Positions 34,544 to 43,722 of a stretch of DNA of 64,000 nucleotides are shown here, one piece after another; position 1 is the first letter of the stretch, and each line of letters opens with the position of its first letter. A model generated the notes under the pieces. It was not told the origin of the DNA and made no database searches. It saw only the letters and a list, made by a program, of their open reading frames with translations. Source of the stretch: Gemmatimonadota bacterium (GTDB lineage: Bacteria > Gemmatimonadota > Gemmatimonadetes > Gemmatimonadales > Gemmatimonadaceae); the NCBI GenBank assembly GCA_003134685.1, contig PLCA01000002.1, forward strand, positions 211,966-275,965, given 5' to 3'. The position numbers and the translations under genes are program-made.

Positions 34544-35317
34544 CTAGAGACCCGTTGGTGCGCTGACAAAACTAGATGGAATGCTGTACCTCTTTCCGAG
34601 ATGCTCCGCCAGCGCACGGACTCCAAGTGTCTCTGTTGCGTAGTGTCCCGCATAGATGATCGTGAGCTCGGTCTCCTCAGCGTAGACAGCGGTCCAATGC
34701 GGTCCCTCACCAACGATGAGGGTGTCGATTTTCATCTCGCGTACTTCCTTGAGAGTTTCAGCCGACGCCCCGGCACCGGTGCAGATTGCCCATCGCTTAG
34801 TCTTGCGGTCTCGTTCGATTGGCGTCGTTCGTACCTCGCTCCCGTAATCCTTCACAAATTTCCGAGCTCGCTCAGTAAGGGTGATAGTCTCGATTTCACA
34901 CTCCCCGCTCACGCCGATGAAGATTCCCTCGAATCCAGCGAAGGGCGCCTTTGGCGTAAGGCCCAACCGCTTTGCGAGCAACACGTTGTTGCCAAGTGTT
35001 GGATGCCGATCGAGCGGCAAGTGGGATGAATAGACGGCGATATCATTCTCGATCAGAAGTCTGAGTCTTCTGTACGAAGGCCCTCTGAGTGGATTGGGAC
35101 CGTCCCAAAACATTCCATGGTGAACAACAAGCAGATTGGCTTTGTGTGAAATAGCCCCATTTATAGCTCGGGTTGAGAGATCCACTGCCGCTGCAATTCC
35201 CGCGATTTCTGACCGATTCTCCAGTTGGAGACCGTTCAAAGCGCTGGGATAGTCTGGAGTCGTTTCAGTCTCCAGGAGATCGTCTGCGTACCGCGTGATT
35301 TCATGAATTGTCGTCAT
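34544..35317 (-). CDS. Nif3-like dinuclear metal center protein
   Basis: 257 residues of the Nif3/YbgI (GTP cyclohydrolase I type 2-like) family. Metal-ligand segments are VVHHGMFWDG (about 65-74), SSHLPLDRHPTLGNN (about 98-112) and, near the C-terminus, the YAGHYATETLGV segment. ATG 35317 is the family start; a further in-frame start lies at 35350. The biochemical role of the family is unsettled. It follows parB after about 108 bp on the same strand. Confidence 0.87.
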   Translation of the reverse strand: MTTIHEITRYADDLLETETTPDYPSALNGLQLENRSEIAGIAAAVDLSTRAINGAISHKANLLVVHHGMFWDGPNPLRGPSYRRLRLLIENDIAVYSSHLPLDRHPTLGNNVLLAKRLGLTPKAPFAGFEGIFIGVSGECEIETITLTERARKFVKDYGSEVRTTPIERDRKTKRWAICTGAGASAETLKEVREMKIDTLIVGEGPHWTAVYAEETELTIIYAGHYATETLGVRALAEHLGKRYSIPSSFVSAPTGL

Positions 35318-35425
35318 CGAAAACCGGCATATATTTGTGTGGAGAACCAAAGATCCAATCTGAGTTCTACCAAGCTAACTCATTATATACCAAGGGGTTG
35401 TAGCCAAAGTTTATAACTCTGTTGA

Positions 35426-36322
35426 TTAGTCAGGAACTCCCAGTAGCTCGAGCAGTCTTTCCAGGTCGTCGGCCGAATAAAAGTGAACTGTCAGCGTTCC
35501 CCTATTGCGGGATCCGATCTTGATCGCCGCATCGGTTTGAAGGAAACGGCGCAAGCGATCTTCGATTCGCTTCAGCTCTGGCGACTGTCGATCTACAGCC
35601 CTCGGACGTCCTGCCTTCTTCCCAGCTCTAGTCCCGATAACTTCACGAAGTCTTTGTTCAACCTCACGCACAGTCAGGCCCTCTTTCACGATTTCGTGCG
35701 CGAGGCTCGCAATCTTGTCGGGATCCTCGAGGCCGAGCAGGACTTTCGCGTGGCCCATCGTGAGATGCCCTGCCTGAAGGAGTTTTCTCACGGACTCAGG
35801 CAATTGAAGAAGTCGCAGCATGTTTGCGATCGTCGTGCGGTCCTTTCCGACCGTTTCAGCGATCTGTTGCTGAGTCAGCCCAAACTCCCGCGACAGTTGA
35901 TGATATCCTTCTCCTTCTTCGATCGGATTGAGGTCAATCCGCTGAAGGTTTTCGACGAGTGCCAGGGTGAGGATCGTCTTGTCGTCGATCTCCTTGATGA
36001 TGGCAGGTATCTCTTTCCAGCCGAGCTTTGTGGCCGCACGCAAGCGGCGCTCACCGGCGATGAGCTCGAATCCATCCTTACCGGGCCGGCGGCGAACAGT
36101 TATCGGCTGTAGAAGTCCGCTCGCCTTGAGACTCTCCTGCAACTCGCCAAGATCCTCGGCATTGAACGCCTGTCGTGGCTGAAACGGGTTCCGCCCGATC
36201 TGCGCGATTGGGATTGATTTCAGCGCGCCGTCATCGCTTAAGGCGAGTCCGGTGGCGCTACCCAATAGCGCTTCGAGTCCTCGGCCGAGTCGGCGCGGTG
36301 TTTTCTCAGAGGCCACCGTCAT
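35426..36322 (-). CDS. parB: chromosome partitioning protein ParB
   Basis: Binds parS and spreads on DNA as a CTP-dependent clamp; needed for origin segregation and SMC loading. 298 residues: N-terminal [10 protein letters not shown] (the ParA-interacting tail), CTP-binding/ParB core with [14 protein letters not shown] and [12 protein letters not shown] (about 90-101), helix-turn-helix [24 protein letters not shown] (about 150-173) and a C-terminal dimerisation region rich in Arg/Leu. It overlaps parA by 17 bases. Confidence 0.95.
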   Translation of the reverse strand: MTVASEKTPRRLGRGLEALLGSATGLALSDDGALKSIPIAQIGRNPFQPRQAFNAEDLGELQESLKASGLLQPITVRRRPGKDGFELIAGERRLRAATKLGWKEIPAIIKEIDDKTILTLALVENLQRIDLNPIEEGEGYHQLSREFGLTQQQIAETVGKDRTTIANMLRLLQLPESVRKLLQAGHLTMGHAKVLLGLEDPDKIASLAHEIVKEGLTVREVEQRLREVIGTRAGKKAGRPRAVDRQSPELKRIEDRLRRFLQTDAAIKIGSRNRGTLTVHFYSADDLERLLELLGVPD

Positions 36323-37094
36323 CTCCTTGCGCGGTTCGTTCGATTAACTCCTTCGCGACATTCATGTAGGCTTGTGCTCCCACGGAGGCGACATCGTAAA
36401 GGATGATAGGCTTTCCAAAACTTGGTGCTTCCGCCAGGCGGACATTCCTTGGTACGACGTTCTTGAAAACCTTCGGGCCGAAGTATTCTCTCGCGTCCTC
36501 GGCAACTTGTCTCGAGAGATTTAGGCGAGAGTCATACATGGTTAGAAGAACGCCGTCGATGCCGAGCTTCTCATTCGCGCTGTGTTGAACTCGGTGCACG
36601 GTGTTCAGAAGCTGCGACAGACCCTCGAGCGCGTAGTACTCACATTGGAGAGGAATGAGAAGAGCATCAGCTGCCACGAGCATATTGATCGTGATGAGGC
36701 CAAGCGAAGGCGGGCAGTCGATTATGACGAAGTCGTAGTCTTGCCGGAGTGATTCGACGGCGCCTCGCATGACGAGGTCGCGGTCGCGTTTGTCCACCAG
36801 CTCCACTTCCGCGGCTGCTAAATCCGGGGTTGCACCCACCACATCCAGTTTCTCGAACTGAACGGAAGCCTGTCTCGACGACCTGAGGTCTGAGTTTCCG
36901 ACCAGGACGTCGTAAAGAGAGAGCGGAACGTTTTCCCTCTGGAGTCCCATACCGCTTGTAGCATTGGCTTGTGGATCGGCGTCGATGAGGAGTGTGCGTT
37001 GTTCAGCAGCAGCGAGACTCGCAGCGAGGTTTACCGCAGTAGTCGTTTTACCGACCCCACCCTTCTGGTTTGCAATTGCGATTATTCGAGCCAA
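36306..37094 (-). CDS. parA: chromosome partitioning ATPase ParA (Soj)
   Basis: 262-residue Walker-type ATPase with deviant Walker [16 protein letters not shown] (about 10-24), switch I/Walker A' [12 protein letters not shown] and Walker [12 protein letters not shown]. It starts with TTG at 37094 and has no clear ribosome-binding site. Two parS sites lie 50-90 bp upstream. Together with ParB it moves the replicated origins. Confidence 0.95.
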   Translation of the reverse strand: MARIIAIANQKGGVGKTTTAVNLAASLAAAEQRTLLIDADPQANATSGMGLQRENVPLSLYDVLVGNSDLRSSRQASVQFEKLDVVGATPDLAAAEVELVDKRDRDLVMRGAVESLRQDYDFVIIDCPPSLGLITINMLVAADALLIPLQCEYYALEGLSQLLNTVHRVQHSANEKLGIDGVLLTMYDSRLNLSRQVAEDAREYFGPKVFKNVVPRNVRLAEAPSFGKPIILYDVASVGAQAYMNVAKELIERTAQGDDGGL

Positions 37095-37143
37095 GATATG
37101 CCGGTGAGGGTACCAGCGCCTAATCTACCCACCGACAAGAGGG

Positions 37144-37159
37144 GTTTCCACGTGGAACG
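37144..37159. promoter_or_regulatory. parS site 1
   Basis: GTTTCCACGTGGAACG, a palindromic core TTCCACGTGGAA close to the parS consensus TGTTNCACGTGAAACA (11 of 16 positions). It is just upstream of parA. Confidence 0.82.
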
Positions 37160-37169
37160 AAAATCCGAT

Positions 37170-37185
37170 TGTTCCACGTGGAAAT
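37170..37185. promoter_or_regulatory. parS site 2
   Basis: TGTTCCACGTGGAAAT, with the same core as site 1, centre 26 bp away (about 2.5 helical turns). Two adjacent sites next to parAB are typical nucleation points for ParB. Confidence 0.85.
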
Positions 37186-37188
37186 AGC

Positions 37189-37911
37189 CTATTGCCCAGC
37201 TATGAACCTCCACCGGGTGCTGACTTCGACTGAGAGGGTCTCCTCTCCCGGATTGATTGGTGTATCTGCCTGTGCGACGCCGGCTGCGCGAGCCATCATC
37301 ATCATCGGGCGTGGTGGCGGAGGGGAATAAGCTCCAATATTGATTTCGAGCAGAGTGCCAAGAGATCCACGTGCCGCATGTGCAGCTGTCTCAGCATCGG
37401 CGCGGGCTTTCTCGATTGCCGTCGCAATCGCAGCCCTGCGGGCGGTCTCAGTATTGGAGGCGTAAAACTGAAGCGACGTGATCATGTTGGCTCCGTGGGA
37501 GAGCGCCGCATCGATGACCGGGCCCACCTGGTCTAACTTTCGAACGTCGACGAGAATCGTATTCGTCACGTTATAGGCAACGATCACCGGCTCCTTCCCC
37601 TGGTCATAACGCTGCTCAGGATAGACGTTGTAGTTAACGGTCGATAGCTGATCGTTCCCCAATCCAAGCGCGCGAAGTGCTCCCATAACTGACTGCTGCC
37701 TGGTCGCGTTCTCAGCTGCTGCGGCGGCGGCAGTAGTCGCGCGAGTCTGAACACTCACCTGGATGGTTGCCCTGTCGGGTGAGACCTTTACCTCGCCGCG
37801 TCCTGTGACCGCAATCTGGGGAATGAGCTCATTTGTCGCATTACTGTTCTGCGCCTGTACTATTAATGGCGCCAAAATCGCCGCGAAAGTTAGTCCAAAT
37901 ACGATTTTCAT
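37189..37911 (-). CDS. SIMPL (DUF541) domain periplasmic protein
   Basis: 240 residues with a signal peptide (MKIVFGLTFAAILAPLIVQAQ) and a SIMPL/DUF541 domain starting IAVTGRGEVKVSPDRATIQVSV, the family hallmark. The frame is open upstream to 38031, but ATG 37911 gives the signal peptide at the N-terminus. Relatives include the periplasmic YggE and BP26; the function is unclear, possibly oxidative-stress related. The C-terminal proline/methionine-rich loop (PPPPRPMMMMA) is unusual. The stop is close to the parS sites. Confidence 0.85.
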   Translation of the reverse strand: MKIVFGLTFAAILAPLIVQAQNSNATNELIPQIAVTGRGEVKVSPDRATIQVSVQTRATTAAAAAAENATRQQSVMGALRALGLGNDQLSTVNYNVYPEQRYDQGKEPVIVAYNVTNTILVDVRKLDQVGPVIDAALSHGANMITSLQFYASNTETARRAAIATAIEKARADAETAAHAARGSLGTLLEINIGAYSPPPPRPMMMMARAAGVAQADTPINPGEETLSVEVSTRWRFIAGQ

Positions 37912-37975
37912 ATGCAAAGTGTCTCGAAAAGAGTGAGATGCTAATAGAGAGTTGGAATGCGCTAAGGAAAGACGT

Positions 37976-38986
37976 CTATTCTCGCATACCTTGCACAGCC
38001 GAGTCAGGGCGATATACAGGCTCAATGTCATGAATCTGGCTCAGATTCATTCCGATGATCCCGTCGGCTTCGGTGCGCATGAACATGTTCGTGAATCTCG
38101 CGCTCCACACAATCTCGTCGGCTTGATATGAGGACCTCGAGTGAACTGTCTGTGACACCGTCTCGTCGCTTCCGATGAGAAGAACCAGAAGCTCCGCATC
38201 GCCGTCGACGAGATCGGCATGCGACAGGCCCCAGATCGGACTCGCCGAATCGATCGGATGGACCACGGTCCAGCTCAGTGGGAAGAACACCACTCGATTC
38301 CGCTCGAGGTTGAGCTCGTAAAATTTCCGTACTGGTGATCCGCTCACACGCTCAACCTTGGTGAGAATTGCTTGGACCTGCACGTCAATCAGCTGATTTC
38401 GTCTGGCGTTGGCGATTCGAAACTCGAGAGCGGTCTTGTCACGATAAGGCGCGATGATGGCATTGCGACTGTAAATGATTCTGGTGGATGGCCGAGAGAA
38501 ACGGGCAAACATCAACCCGGTCGCAAGTGCAACACCGACGATGTTCAGGAGCGCCTCGATAGTCACAAGGATGTTCGCCGCGACCCCGACGGGGATGATG
38601 TTCCCGTAGCCGATTGTAGCAAACGTGTCAACGCTGAAGAAGAACGCCCGATAGAACGGCTGCCCTGAGAAACTCCCCGCGCTCGATTGAAGCGCATCTG
38701 GTCCAAGGAGGAGAAACGCAAACGCGAAGAGACCGTTGATGGCGATATAGGAGCCTGCAATGAAGGCGAGGAACCGCGGCCACGACATTGTGAGCAGCCA
38801 GTGATAGAGACTCAGCGAAGACAGAGGGTTGAGCCCATCGAGAATTACATTGAAACTCCCATCTCGATTCAGCAGGCGACGGCGTGTGCCTTTCGCTACC
38901 TCGGAGCCGAAGCCGAGATCCTTGAATTCTTCCTGCGCTGTCGCTGCAGGGGAGGGTGGCTGTCCGGCGAGTGTTGGAGAGGTCAT
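37976..38986 (-). CDS. inward-rectifier-type potassium channel (KirBac)
   Basis: About 336 residues. Two membrane helices flank a pore loop with selectivity filter TIGYGN (about 105-110), and the C-terminal cytoplasmic beta-rich Kir domain runs from about 165 to the end (IRNARRNQLIDVQV-like strand, VWSARFTNMF). The slide-helix region DGSFNVILDGL precedes the first helix. Start is ATG 38986; a TTG at 39025 is also possible. The protein should form tetrameric K+ channels in the inner membrane. Confidence 0.9.
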   Translation of the reverse strand: MTSPTLAGQPPSPAATAQEEFKDLGFGSEVAKGTRRRLLNRDGSFNVILDGLNPLSSLSLYHWLLTMSWPRFLAFIAGSYIAINGLFAFAFLLLGPDALQSSAGSFSGQPFYRAFFFSVDTFATIGYGNIIPVGVAANILVTIEALLNIVGVALATGLMFARFSRPSTRIIYSRNAIIAPYRDKTALEFRIANARRNQLIDVQVQAILTKVERVSGSPVRKFYELNLERNRVVFFPLSWTVVHPIDSASPIWGLSHADLVDGDAELLVLLIGSDETVSQTVHSRSSYQADEIVWSARFTNMFMRTEADGIIGMNLSQIHDIEPVYRPDSAVQGMRE

Positions 38987-39052
38987 CTGATACGGGTTCG
39001 ATCGAGAGCGAGAGTTACAGTCCAAAAAATGGCCCGGAATATCTAGTAAAGC

Positions 39053-39058
39053 TACATT
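39053..39058 (+). promoter_or_regulatory. -10-like element before the DMT gene
   Basis: TACATT ends six bases before the ATG at 39065; no ribosome-binding site is present. Fits the leaderless pattern seen for dnaA and pyrE, but the hexamer alone is weak evidence. Confidence 0.3.
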
Positions 39059-39064
39059 CGTTCG

Positions 39065-39958
39065 ATGGAATCCTCAGGCACCTCGGTCGGGCGGGCCACA
39101 CTGCTGATCGTCGTATCAGCGCTCAGCTTCGGATCGATATCCGTCCTGACGGTTCTGACCACGAGCGCCGGCGTTTCTCTCCTGACGGCGATGGCCTGGC
39201 GTTATGTCGTGGGAGCAGTGCTTCTTGGCGCGGCGGCTCCGATAAAGCAGATCCGCTCACTCCCCAGGCAGCGGATCATTCAGCTCATGCTTATAGGTGG
39301 AGTCGGGCAGGCGTTGATTACTTACCTGAGCCTTCACGCCCTTGAGTACATACCGGTTGGGCCACTCGCTTTTTTATTCTACACGTATCCGGCGTGGGTA
39401 GCGCTACTCGCAGCTGTCCGAAGAACCGAGAGACTGACACTCATACGCGTTTTCGCTCTGGTGCTGGCTCTTGTGGGTGTCACGATCATGGTCGGAACAC
39501 CAACAGAGAAGCTCAACCCGGTTGGTGTGATGCTCGCTCTCGGGTCGGCTCTGCTCTACTCCGTGTATCTACCGGCTCTCGAGCGCGTGCAGGATGGAAT
39601 ACCTGCCCTGCTCTCGACTTTCCTGCTGATAGTTGGAGCAGCAATCTCGTTTGTGGCGGCGGCGCTTCTGGCCGGCGAGCTGTTTGTCCCCAGGGGAACA
39701 GCAATCTGGTCGAATATTTTCCTGCTGGCGCTCGTGTCTACCATGATTGCGTTTTCGACGCTCATCAAGGGTCTATCGGTCCTCGGCCCGGTCAGGACTG
39801 CAATCATCGCGACGGTGGAGCCTTTCTTTACGGCGATCCTTGGTGCGCTGGTGCTCGGGAATCAATTCGGTGCGGCAACGCTCATTGGCGGCGTCTTCAT
39901 CGCCACCGCAGTGCTGGTGATCGAGTGGAGCTCCACTCGAATCATGGCTAGTGCGTGA
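39065..39958 (+). CDS. EamA/DMT family transporter
   Basis: 297 residues, ten predicted membrane helices in two EamA halves (about 12-135 and 150-290), with the typical SLHALEYIPVGPLAFLFYTYPAWVALLAA and GPVRTAIIATVEPFFTAILGALVLGN segments. Such proteins export metabolites or amino acids. The substrate cannot be told from sequence. The 3' end overlaps mnmG by 11 bases (convergent). Confidence 0.87.
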   Translation: MESSGTSVGRATLLIVVSALSFGSISVLTVLTTSAGVSLLTAMAWRYVVGAVLLGAAAPIKQIRSLPRQRIIQLMLIGGVGQALITYLSLHALEYIPVGPLAFLFYTYPAWVALLAAVRRTERLTLIRVFALVLALVGVTIMVGTPTEKLNPVGVMLALGSALLYSVYLPALERVQDGIPALLSTFLLIVGAAISFVAAALLAGELFVPRGTAIWSNIFLLALVSTMIAFSTLIKGLSVLGPVRTAIIATVEPFFTAILGALVLGNQFGAATLIGGVFIATAVLVIEWSSTRIMASA

Positions 39959-41879
39959 CTGCCAGACGTCGACGTCGCTCGATCTCGATCACGAGGTTCT
40001 GCAGATCGCTGGGACTTACACCCGGAATTCGTGAAGCCTGAGCGAGCGAATGGGGCTTGAGATTCGAAAGCTTCTGACGCGCCTCGAGCGACAGTGAGCG
40101 CATGTCGCCGTATTCCAGATCGGGGTCCAGAGAAAAATCACCCATCCGGCGCATCCTCTCGGCTTGCGCTCTCTCACGCTCGAAGTAGCCCGCGTACTTG
40201 ATCTCGAGATCTACCGTGACGAGCGCCTCGCTGTCGAGGTCTGCTCCCAAGCCGACAGCCCGCAACAGCCCATCGAGAGCAATCTCCTGACGTCTCGCTA
40301 CTTCGACGATTCGCACCGCATGCGAGAGTGGAGCGCTACCGGCGCCAGAGAGAATTTGCGCGGCCTGATCGGGTCGTATGCTGCTCGTCTCAGCCAGGCG
40401 CAGGGCAGCGTCTTCGTGCTCCAATCGCGCTTTGATTGCCGAGTCCTCGAGCTCCGAATAAATACCGAGCCGGATGCCAATGTGACCTAGACGTCGGAGC
40501 GCGTTATCCTGACGGACAGTAAGTCTGAACTCCGATCGTGAAGTGAAGAGTCTGTAGGGCTCATCTACCCCTCGAGTGACGAGGTCATCGACCAGCACGC
40601 CGATGTACGACGTCTCTCTGCCCAGCACGATGGGTTGTTTCCGCTGTATCGAGAGAGCAGCGTTAAGCCCTGCGACCAGACCCTGCCCCGCAGCTTCCTC
40701 GTATCCAGTGGTCCCGTTTATCTGGCCGGCGAAGTAGAGACCCGGAATAACCTTGACCTGCAGCGACGGATCAAGCTGGGTTGGTGGGTAATAGTCGTAC
40801 TCGATAGCGTAGCCTGCGCGATTCATTCTTACGTTCGTCAGTCCGCGAACAGATCGCAGAATTTCGAGCTGCACGGCAACAGGAAGTGAAGTGGACAGGC
40901 CGTTGACGTAGAGCTCCGTTGTATCGTGTCCCTCGGGCTCGAGGAAGATCTGGTGTCGTTCTGCGTCGGGGAACTTTACGATCTTGTCCTCGACCGAAGG
41001 GCAATACCGTGGGCCGCGGGACGAGATGGCGCCACCGTACATTGCGGATTTCGCGATGTTGTCCTTGATGATTTTCTTGCCTTCTGCTTCGAGGTACGTG
41101 ATCCAGCAGGGCATTTGAGCAGGATGCCGGATAGAGGAGCCCTGCCGGCGCTTCGCGCCCCAGAAGTGGGACCAGGAGTAATCGAACTGCTCGATCTCGC
41201 TCTCTTGGATTTCGAGAGCGGAATAATCCACGGAACGCCCATCGATGCGTGGCGGTGTCCCTGTCTTGAAGCGCGCCACCGTAAGACCGGCTTGCTCGAG
41301 CTGCTCCGCAAGATGCGTGGTGGCCGTTTCACCAGCTCGTCCCCCGGGAATACGAGTCTCGGTGCCGATATGAATCCGACCGCGCAGGAAAGTGCCCGTG
41401 GTGATCACAACGCTTTTTGCGCCGAAGCACCTTCCCTCGATGGTCTCGACACCGAGTACCCGCCGTTCATCCGGCGTGAGAAGGAGACGGGCGACCGTGC
41501 CTTGCACAGTCTGGAGTTGCGTATGTTGCTCGAGGAGAGATCTGACCGCGCGCCGGTACAGTCCGCGATCGCACTGCGCACGCGGAGACCAGACAGCGGG
41601 GCCCTTGCTGCGGTTCAGCATCCGAAACTGGATCATGGCGAGATCAGTGGCCCTCCCCATGATTCCTCCCAGCGCATCGACTTCGCGAACGACAGTGCCC
41701 TTTGCGACGCCTCCAATTGCCGGATTGCATGACATCTGACCGATCGTTTCGAGTGCGCTCGTGATCAAGCCGACTCGAGCGCCGAGACGCGCCGCTGCGA
41801 CCGCCGCCTCCGTCCCAGCGTGACCAGCGCCTATGACGACAACGTCAAATTCGGTTTCGAAGCCCGGCAATTGCGACAT
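39948..41879 (-). CDS. mnmG: tRNA uridine-5-carboxymethylaminomethyl modification enzyme MnmG
   Basis: FAD protein that works with MnmE on U34 of tRNA. 643 residues with the FAD fold GAGHAGTEAAVAAARLG (about 17-33), the GidA signatures SCNPAIGGVAKG (about 49-60) and GQINGTTGYEEAAGQGLVAG (about 375-394), and the C-terminal helical domain for MnmE/tRNA binding (ending VIEIERRRRLAV). No ribosome-binding site before the ATG. It is about 20 kb from dnaA, still in the origin-proximal set. Confidence 0.96.
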   Translation of the reverse strand: MSQLPGFETEFDVVVIGAGHAGTEAAVAAARLGARVGLITSALETIGQMSCNPAIGGVAKGTVVREVDALGGIMGRATDLAMIQFRMLNRSKGPAVWSPRAQCDRGLYRRAVRSLLEQHTQLQTVQGTVARLLLTPDERRVLGVETIEGRCFGAKSVVITTGTFLRGRIHIGTETRIPGGRAGETATTHLAEQLEQAGLTVARFKTGTPPRIDGRSVDYSALEIQESEIEQFDYSWSHFWGAKRRQGSSIRHPAQMPCWITYLEAEGKKIIKDNIAKSAMYGGAISSRGPRYCPSVEDKIVKFPDAERHQIFLEPEGHDTTELYVNGLSTSLPVAVQLEILRSVRGLTNVRMNRAGYAIEYDYYPPTQLDPSLQVKVIPGLYFAGQINGTTGYEEAAGQGLVAGLNAALSIQRKQPIVLGRETSYIGVLVDDLVTRGVDEPYRLFTSRSEFRLTVRQDNALRRLGHIGIRLGIYSELEDSAIKARLEHEDAALRLAETSSIRPDQAAQILSGAGSAPLSHAVRIVEVARRQEIALDGLLRAVGLGADLDSEALVTVDLEIKYAGYFERERAQAERMRRMGDFSLDPDLEYGDMRSLSLEARQKLSNLKPHSLAQASRIPGVSPSDLQNLVIEIERRRRLAVTH

Positions 41880-41936
41880 ACATTAAAGATAAGGAGAGCC
41901 CTGGTACTGTCGTCCGTTTCCCAACGAATCTAATTC

Positions 41937-42236
41937 ATGCCTCTCGAGCTTTCTCACGGCCGCGCCGTTGTTCTCATTCGTCAGAGTGCATTCGAGCAGG
42001 GCGGACTTACTCGTCAAGCGATTGACGAGCGGTACAACCTCACGGACGACGAGTTTCGGGTCGAGGATGGCTTGATCGGACTAGGGCCGTTGCCGTCAGA
42101 CGATATGCTTCCGGATCTGATCGCGGATCTCGAGGAAAGCGGCTTGACATACTTCGACGATTTTTTCGAGTTAAGCGGCAACTGGCCGGATTGGCTCACA
42201 CTCTACGCGCGTGGATCGAAAGGTCGAGAAACCTAG
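41937..42236 (+). CDS. hypothetical small acidic protein
   Basis: 99 residues, acidic, without signal peptide or membrane helix. It reads as helix-rich in the middle (LPSDDMLPDLIADLEESGLTYFDDFFEL) and ends in Trp-rich NWPDWLTLYARG. I do not recognise a family. Codon usage looks coding, and it overlaps the convergent membrane-protein gene by only four bases. Divergent from mnmG. Confidence 0.6.
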   Translation: MPLELSHGRAVVLIRQSAFEQGGLTRQAIDERYNLTDDEFRVEDGLIGLGPLPSDDMLPDLIADLEESGLTYFDDFFELSGNWPDWLTLYARGSKGRET

Positions 42237-42769
42237 AGGCGCTGTTCGACGACCGCCCATTCTTCGACGAAAGCCACTCCGTCCTCGATTCGATCGATAA
42301 CGACATCACCACCAGTGGGCAGCAGCTTCGTTCCGAGAGTCCGAGCTGGCGCTCTCAGTTGCTTGCCAAGATACTCGTACGAAATCTCCCCTGGTGCGGA
42401 AACCGCGATATCCCGCGTAACTACGGCGAGCTGGCCCTGAATCTCCTGCTCATCGCCTGTTGAAGTAGCCGAGATTCCACGGAAGGCCCATTGCGCGAGA
42501 AGCGTGATCATGCCACTGATCGCGAGTGCTCCAGCTGCTATCGCGATCAGCAGGATGCCCCACACCGGCAGTCGCGTGCGCGACGCCAGCGGGTACCCGG
42601 CGGCGCCGAAGCCGATGGCAAAGGCGGCCACCGCTGGAAGATTGAAGAACGCTGATGGCGCACGCGAGCGGTTTCGGCGAGTGTGCCCCACACCGTTCAG
42701 CATTGCGAACACCGCCAGCAACAGGCCGCCAATGAAGGCGGTGAGAAAGACTATCGGAAGAATTACCAC
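42233..42769 (-). CDS. membrane protein with NfeD/YqiJ-like C-terminus
   Basis: 178 residues: an N-terminal helix (2-24), two further helices (about 42-60 and 66-92), then a soluble beta-rich domain (about 105-175: QGQLAVVTRDI, GEISYEYLGKQLRAPA, GDVVIDRIEDGVAFVEEW) that looks like the OB-fold of NfeD/YqiJ proteins. Those work with flotillin-like or membrane proteases; none is next to this gene. The family call is tentative. Confidence 0.55.
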   Translation of the reverse strand: MVILPIVFLTAFIGGLLLAVFAMLNGVGHTRRNRSRAPSAFFNLPAVAAFAIGFGAAGYPLASRTRLPVWGILLIAIAAGALAISGMITLLAQWAFRGISATSTGDEQEIQGQLAVVTRDIAVSAPGEISYEYLGKQLRAPARTLGTKLLPTGGDVVIDRIEDGVAFVEEWAVVEQRL

Positions 42770-42815
42770 AAGCTCGATAGGTCCTTTGGACCAAAGTCAA
42801 ATTCCTGCGCGCTAG

Positions 42816-43721
42816 TCAAGATCCAAGGTACTTCTTGAACCAAGCTATCGTTGCCGGCCACGCGGCCCGTGTGGCTGCCAAGTTAGCTCCATCCATTCCC
42901 GTCTGTTGCCGCAGGAATCCGTGGCCGGCGCCAGGGTAAATGCTGTAGGTGTAGGTTCGGCCGAGAGCACGGAGCGCCGAGTCAGCGGGTGGAATCGTGG
43001 CATCTACGCGAGCGTCGTTCCCTCCATACAAGCCCAGAACTGGCGCGCGAACCGAGGGCAAATCTGCCGTCGTTGGAGCGACGCCGTAGTAGACGACTGA
43101 TGCCCCAAGGCCCGGAGCATGTGCCGCGTGCGCGAAAGAAACACCGCCGCCCCAACAGAAACCGACGATGCCGTATTTTTTCTGGGCAGCCGGCAGAGAC
43201 ATTCCATATTGACCAACGGTGTCCAGCTGTTTTTGAACCCAGGTTGGATCGAGAGTTCTGATCGCGGCGGTGGCTAGCGGCCCAACAACGCTATCGGGAC
43301 CATCGGGGAGATTCTTCATCGTCAGAAGGTCCGGCGCGATCGCAATAAAACCATCCGCTGCGAGCTGGTCCGCGACACCGCGGATCCATGACGACAGTCC
43401 GAAGATTTCGTGAACAACTACAACCACCGGAGCCTTGGTGCTTCGCTCAGGATACACCACCCAGGCCCGGAGGCTATCTCTATCACCTGTGCGGATGATG
43501 ACCCACTCCCCGTGCCGGGGGGAAGCGCCCAGCCGCGCTAGCGCTCCCGATGCGTCGGGCGGAAGTCGCGGATCGTTGGGTGCGCTGACGATAGCAGCGG
43601 GCAGAGGCACGGCGTGGTCGGTGTGAGAATCCGCCGCGGGAGCCATTTTGCTGGTCGTGCACGCCGTACCCGCGAGTGAAAGGGTCAACCCGAGTCTGAT
43701 TCCCGCCGCTTGAACACGCAT
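42816..43721 (-). CDS. dienelactone hydrolase family protein, exported
   Basis: About 301 residues. N-terminal signal with Cys (RLGLTLSLAGTACTTS) suggests a lipoprotein. The alpha/beta-hydrolase triad of the DLH family is complete: Cys in GFCWGGGVSF (about 178), Asp in GGNDARVD and His in GAGHGFLR. The motif VVHEIFGLSSWIRGVADQLAADG is family-typical. ATG 43721 is taken as start (GAGGAG about eight bases upstream); it lies one base after the stop of the YheT-like gene, so the two form an operon. Substrate unknown. Confidence 0.83.
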   Translation of the reverse strand: MRVQAAGIRLGLTLSLAGTACTTSKMAPAADSHTDHAVPLPAAIVSAPNDPRLPPDASGALARLGASPRHGEWVIIRTGDRDSLRAWVVYPERSTKAPVVVVVHEIFGLSSWIRGVADQLAADGFIAIAPDLLTMKNLPDGPDSVVGPLATAAIRTLDPTWVQKQLDTVGQYGMSLPAAQKKYGIVGFCWGGGVSFAHAAHAPGLGASVVYYGVAPTTADLPSVRAPVLGLYGGNDARVDATIPPADSALRALGRTYTYSIYPGAGHGFLRQQTGMDGANLAATRAAWPATIAWFKKYLGS

Positions 43722-43722
43722 G

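Noticed and set aside
37912-38031. N-terminal extension of the SIMPL protein
   Set aside because: The extension would precede a clear signal peptide and would run into the KirBac gene; ATG 37911 is the sensible start.
40926-41732. Open frame of 268 codons opposite mnmG
   Set aside because: Fully antisense to a conserved gene and without any family trait.
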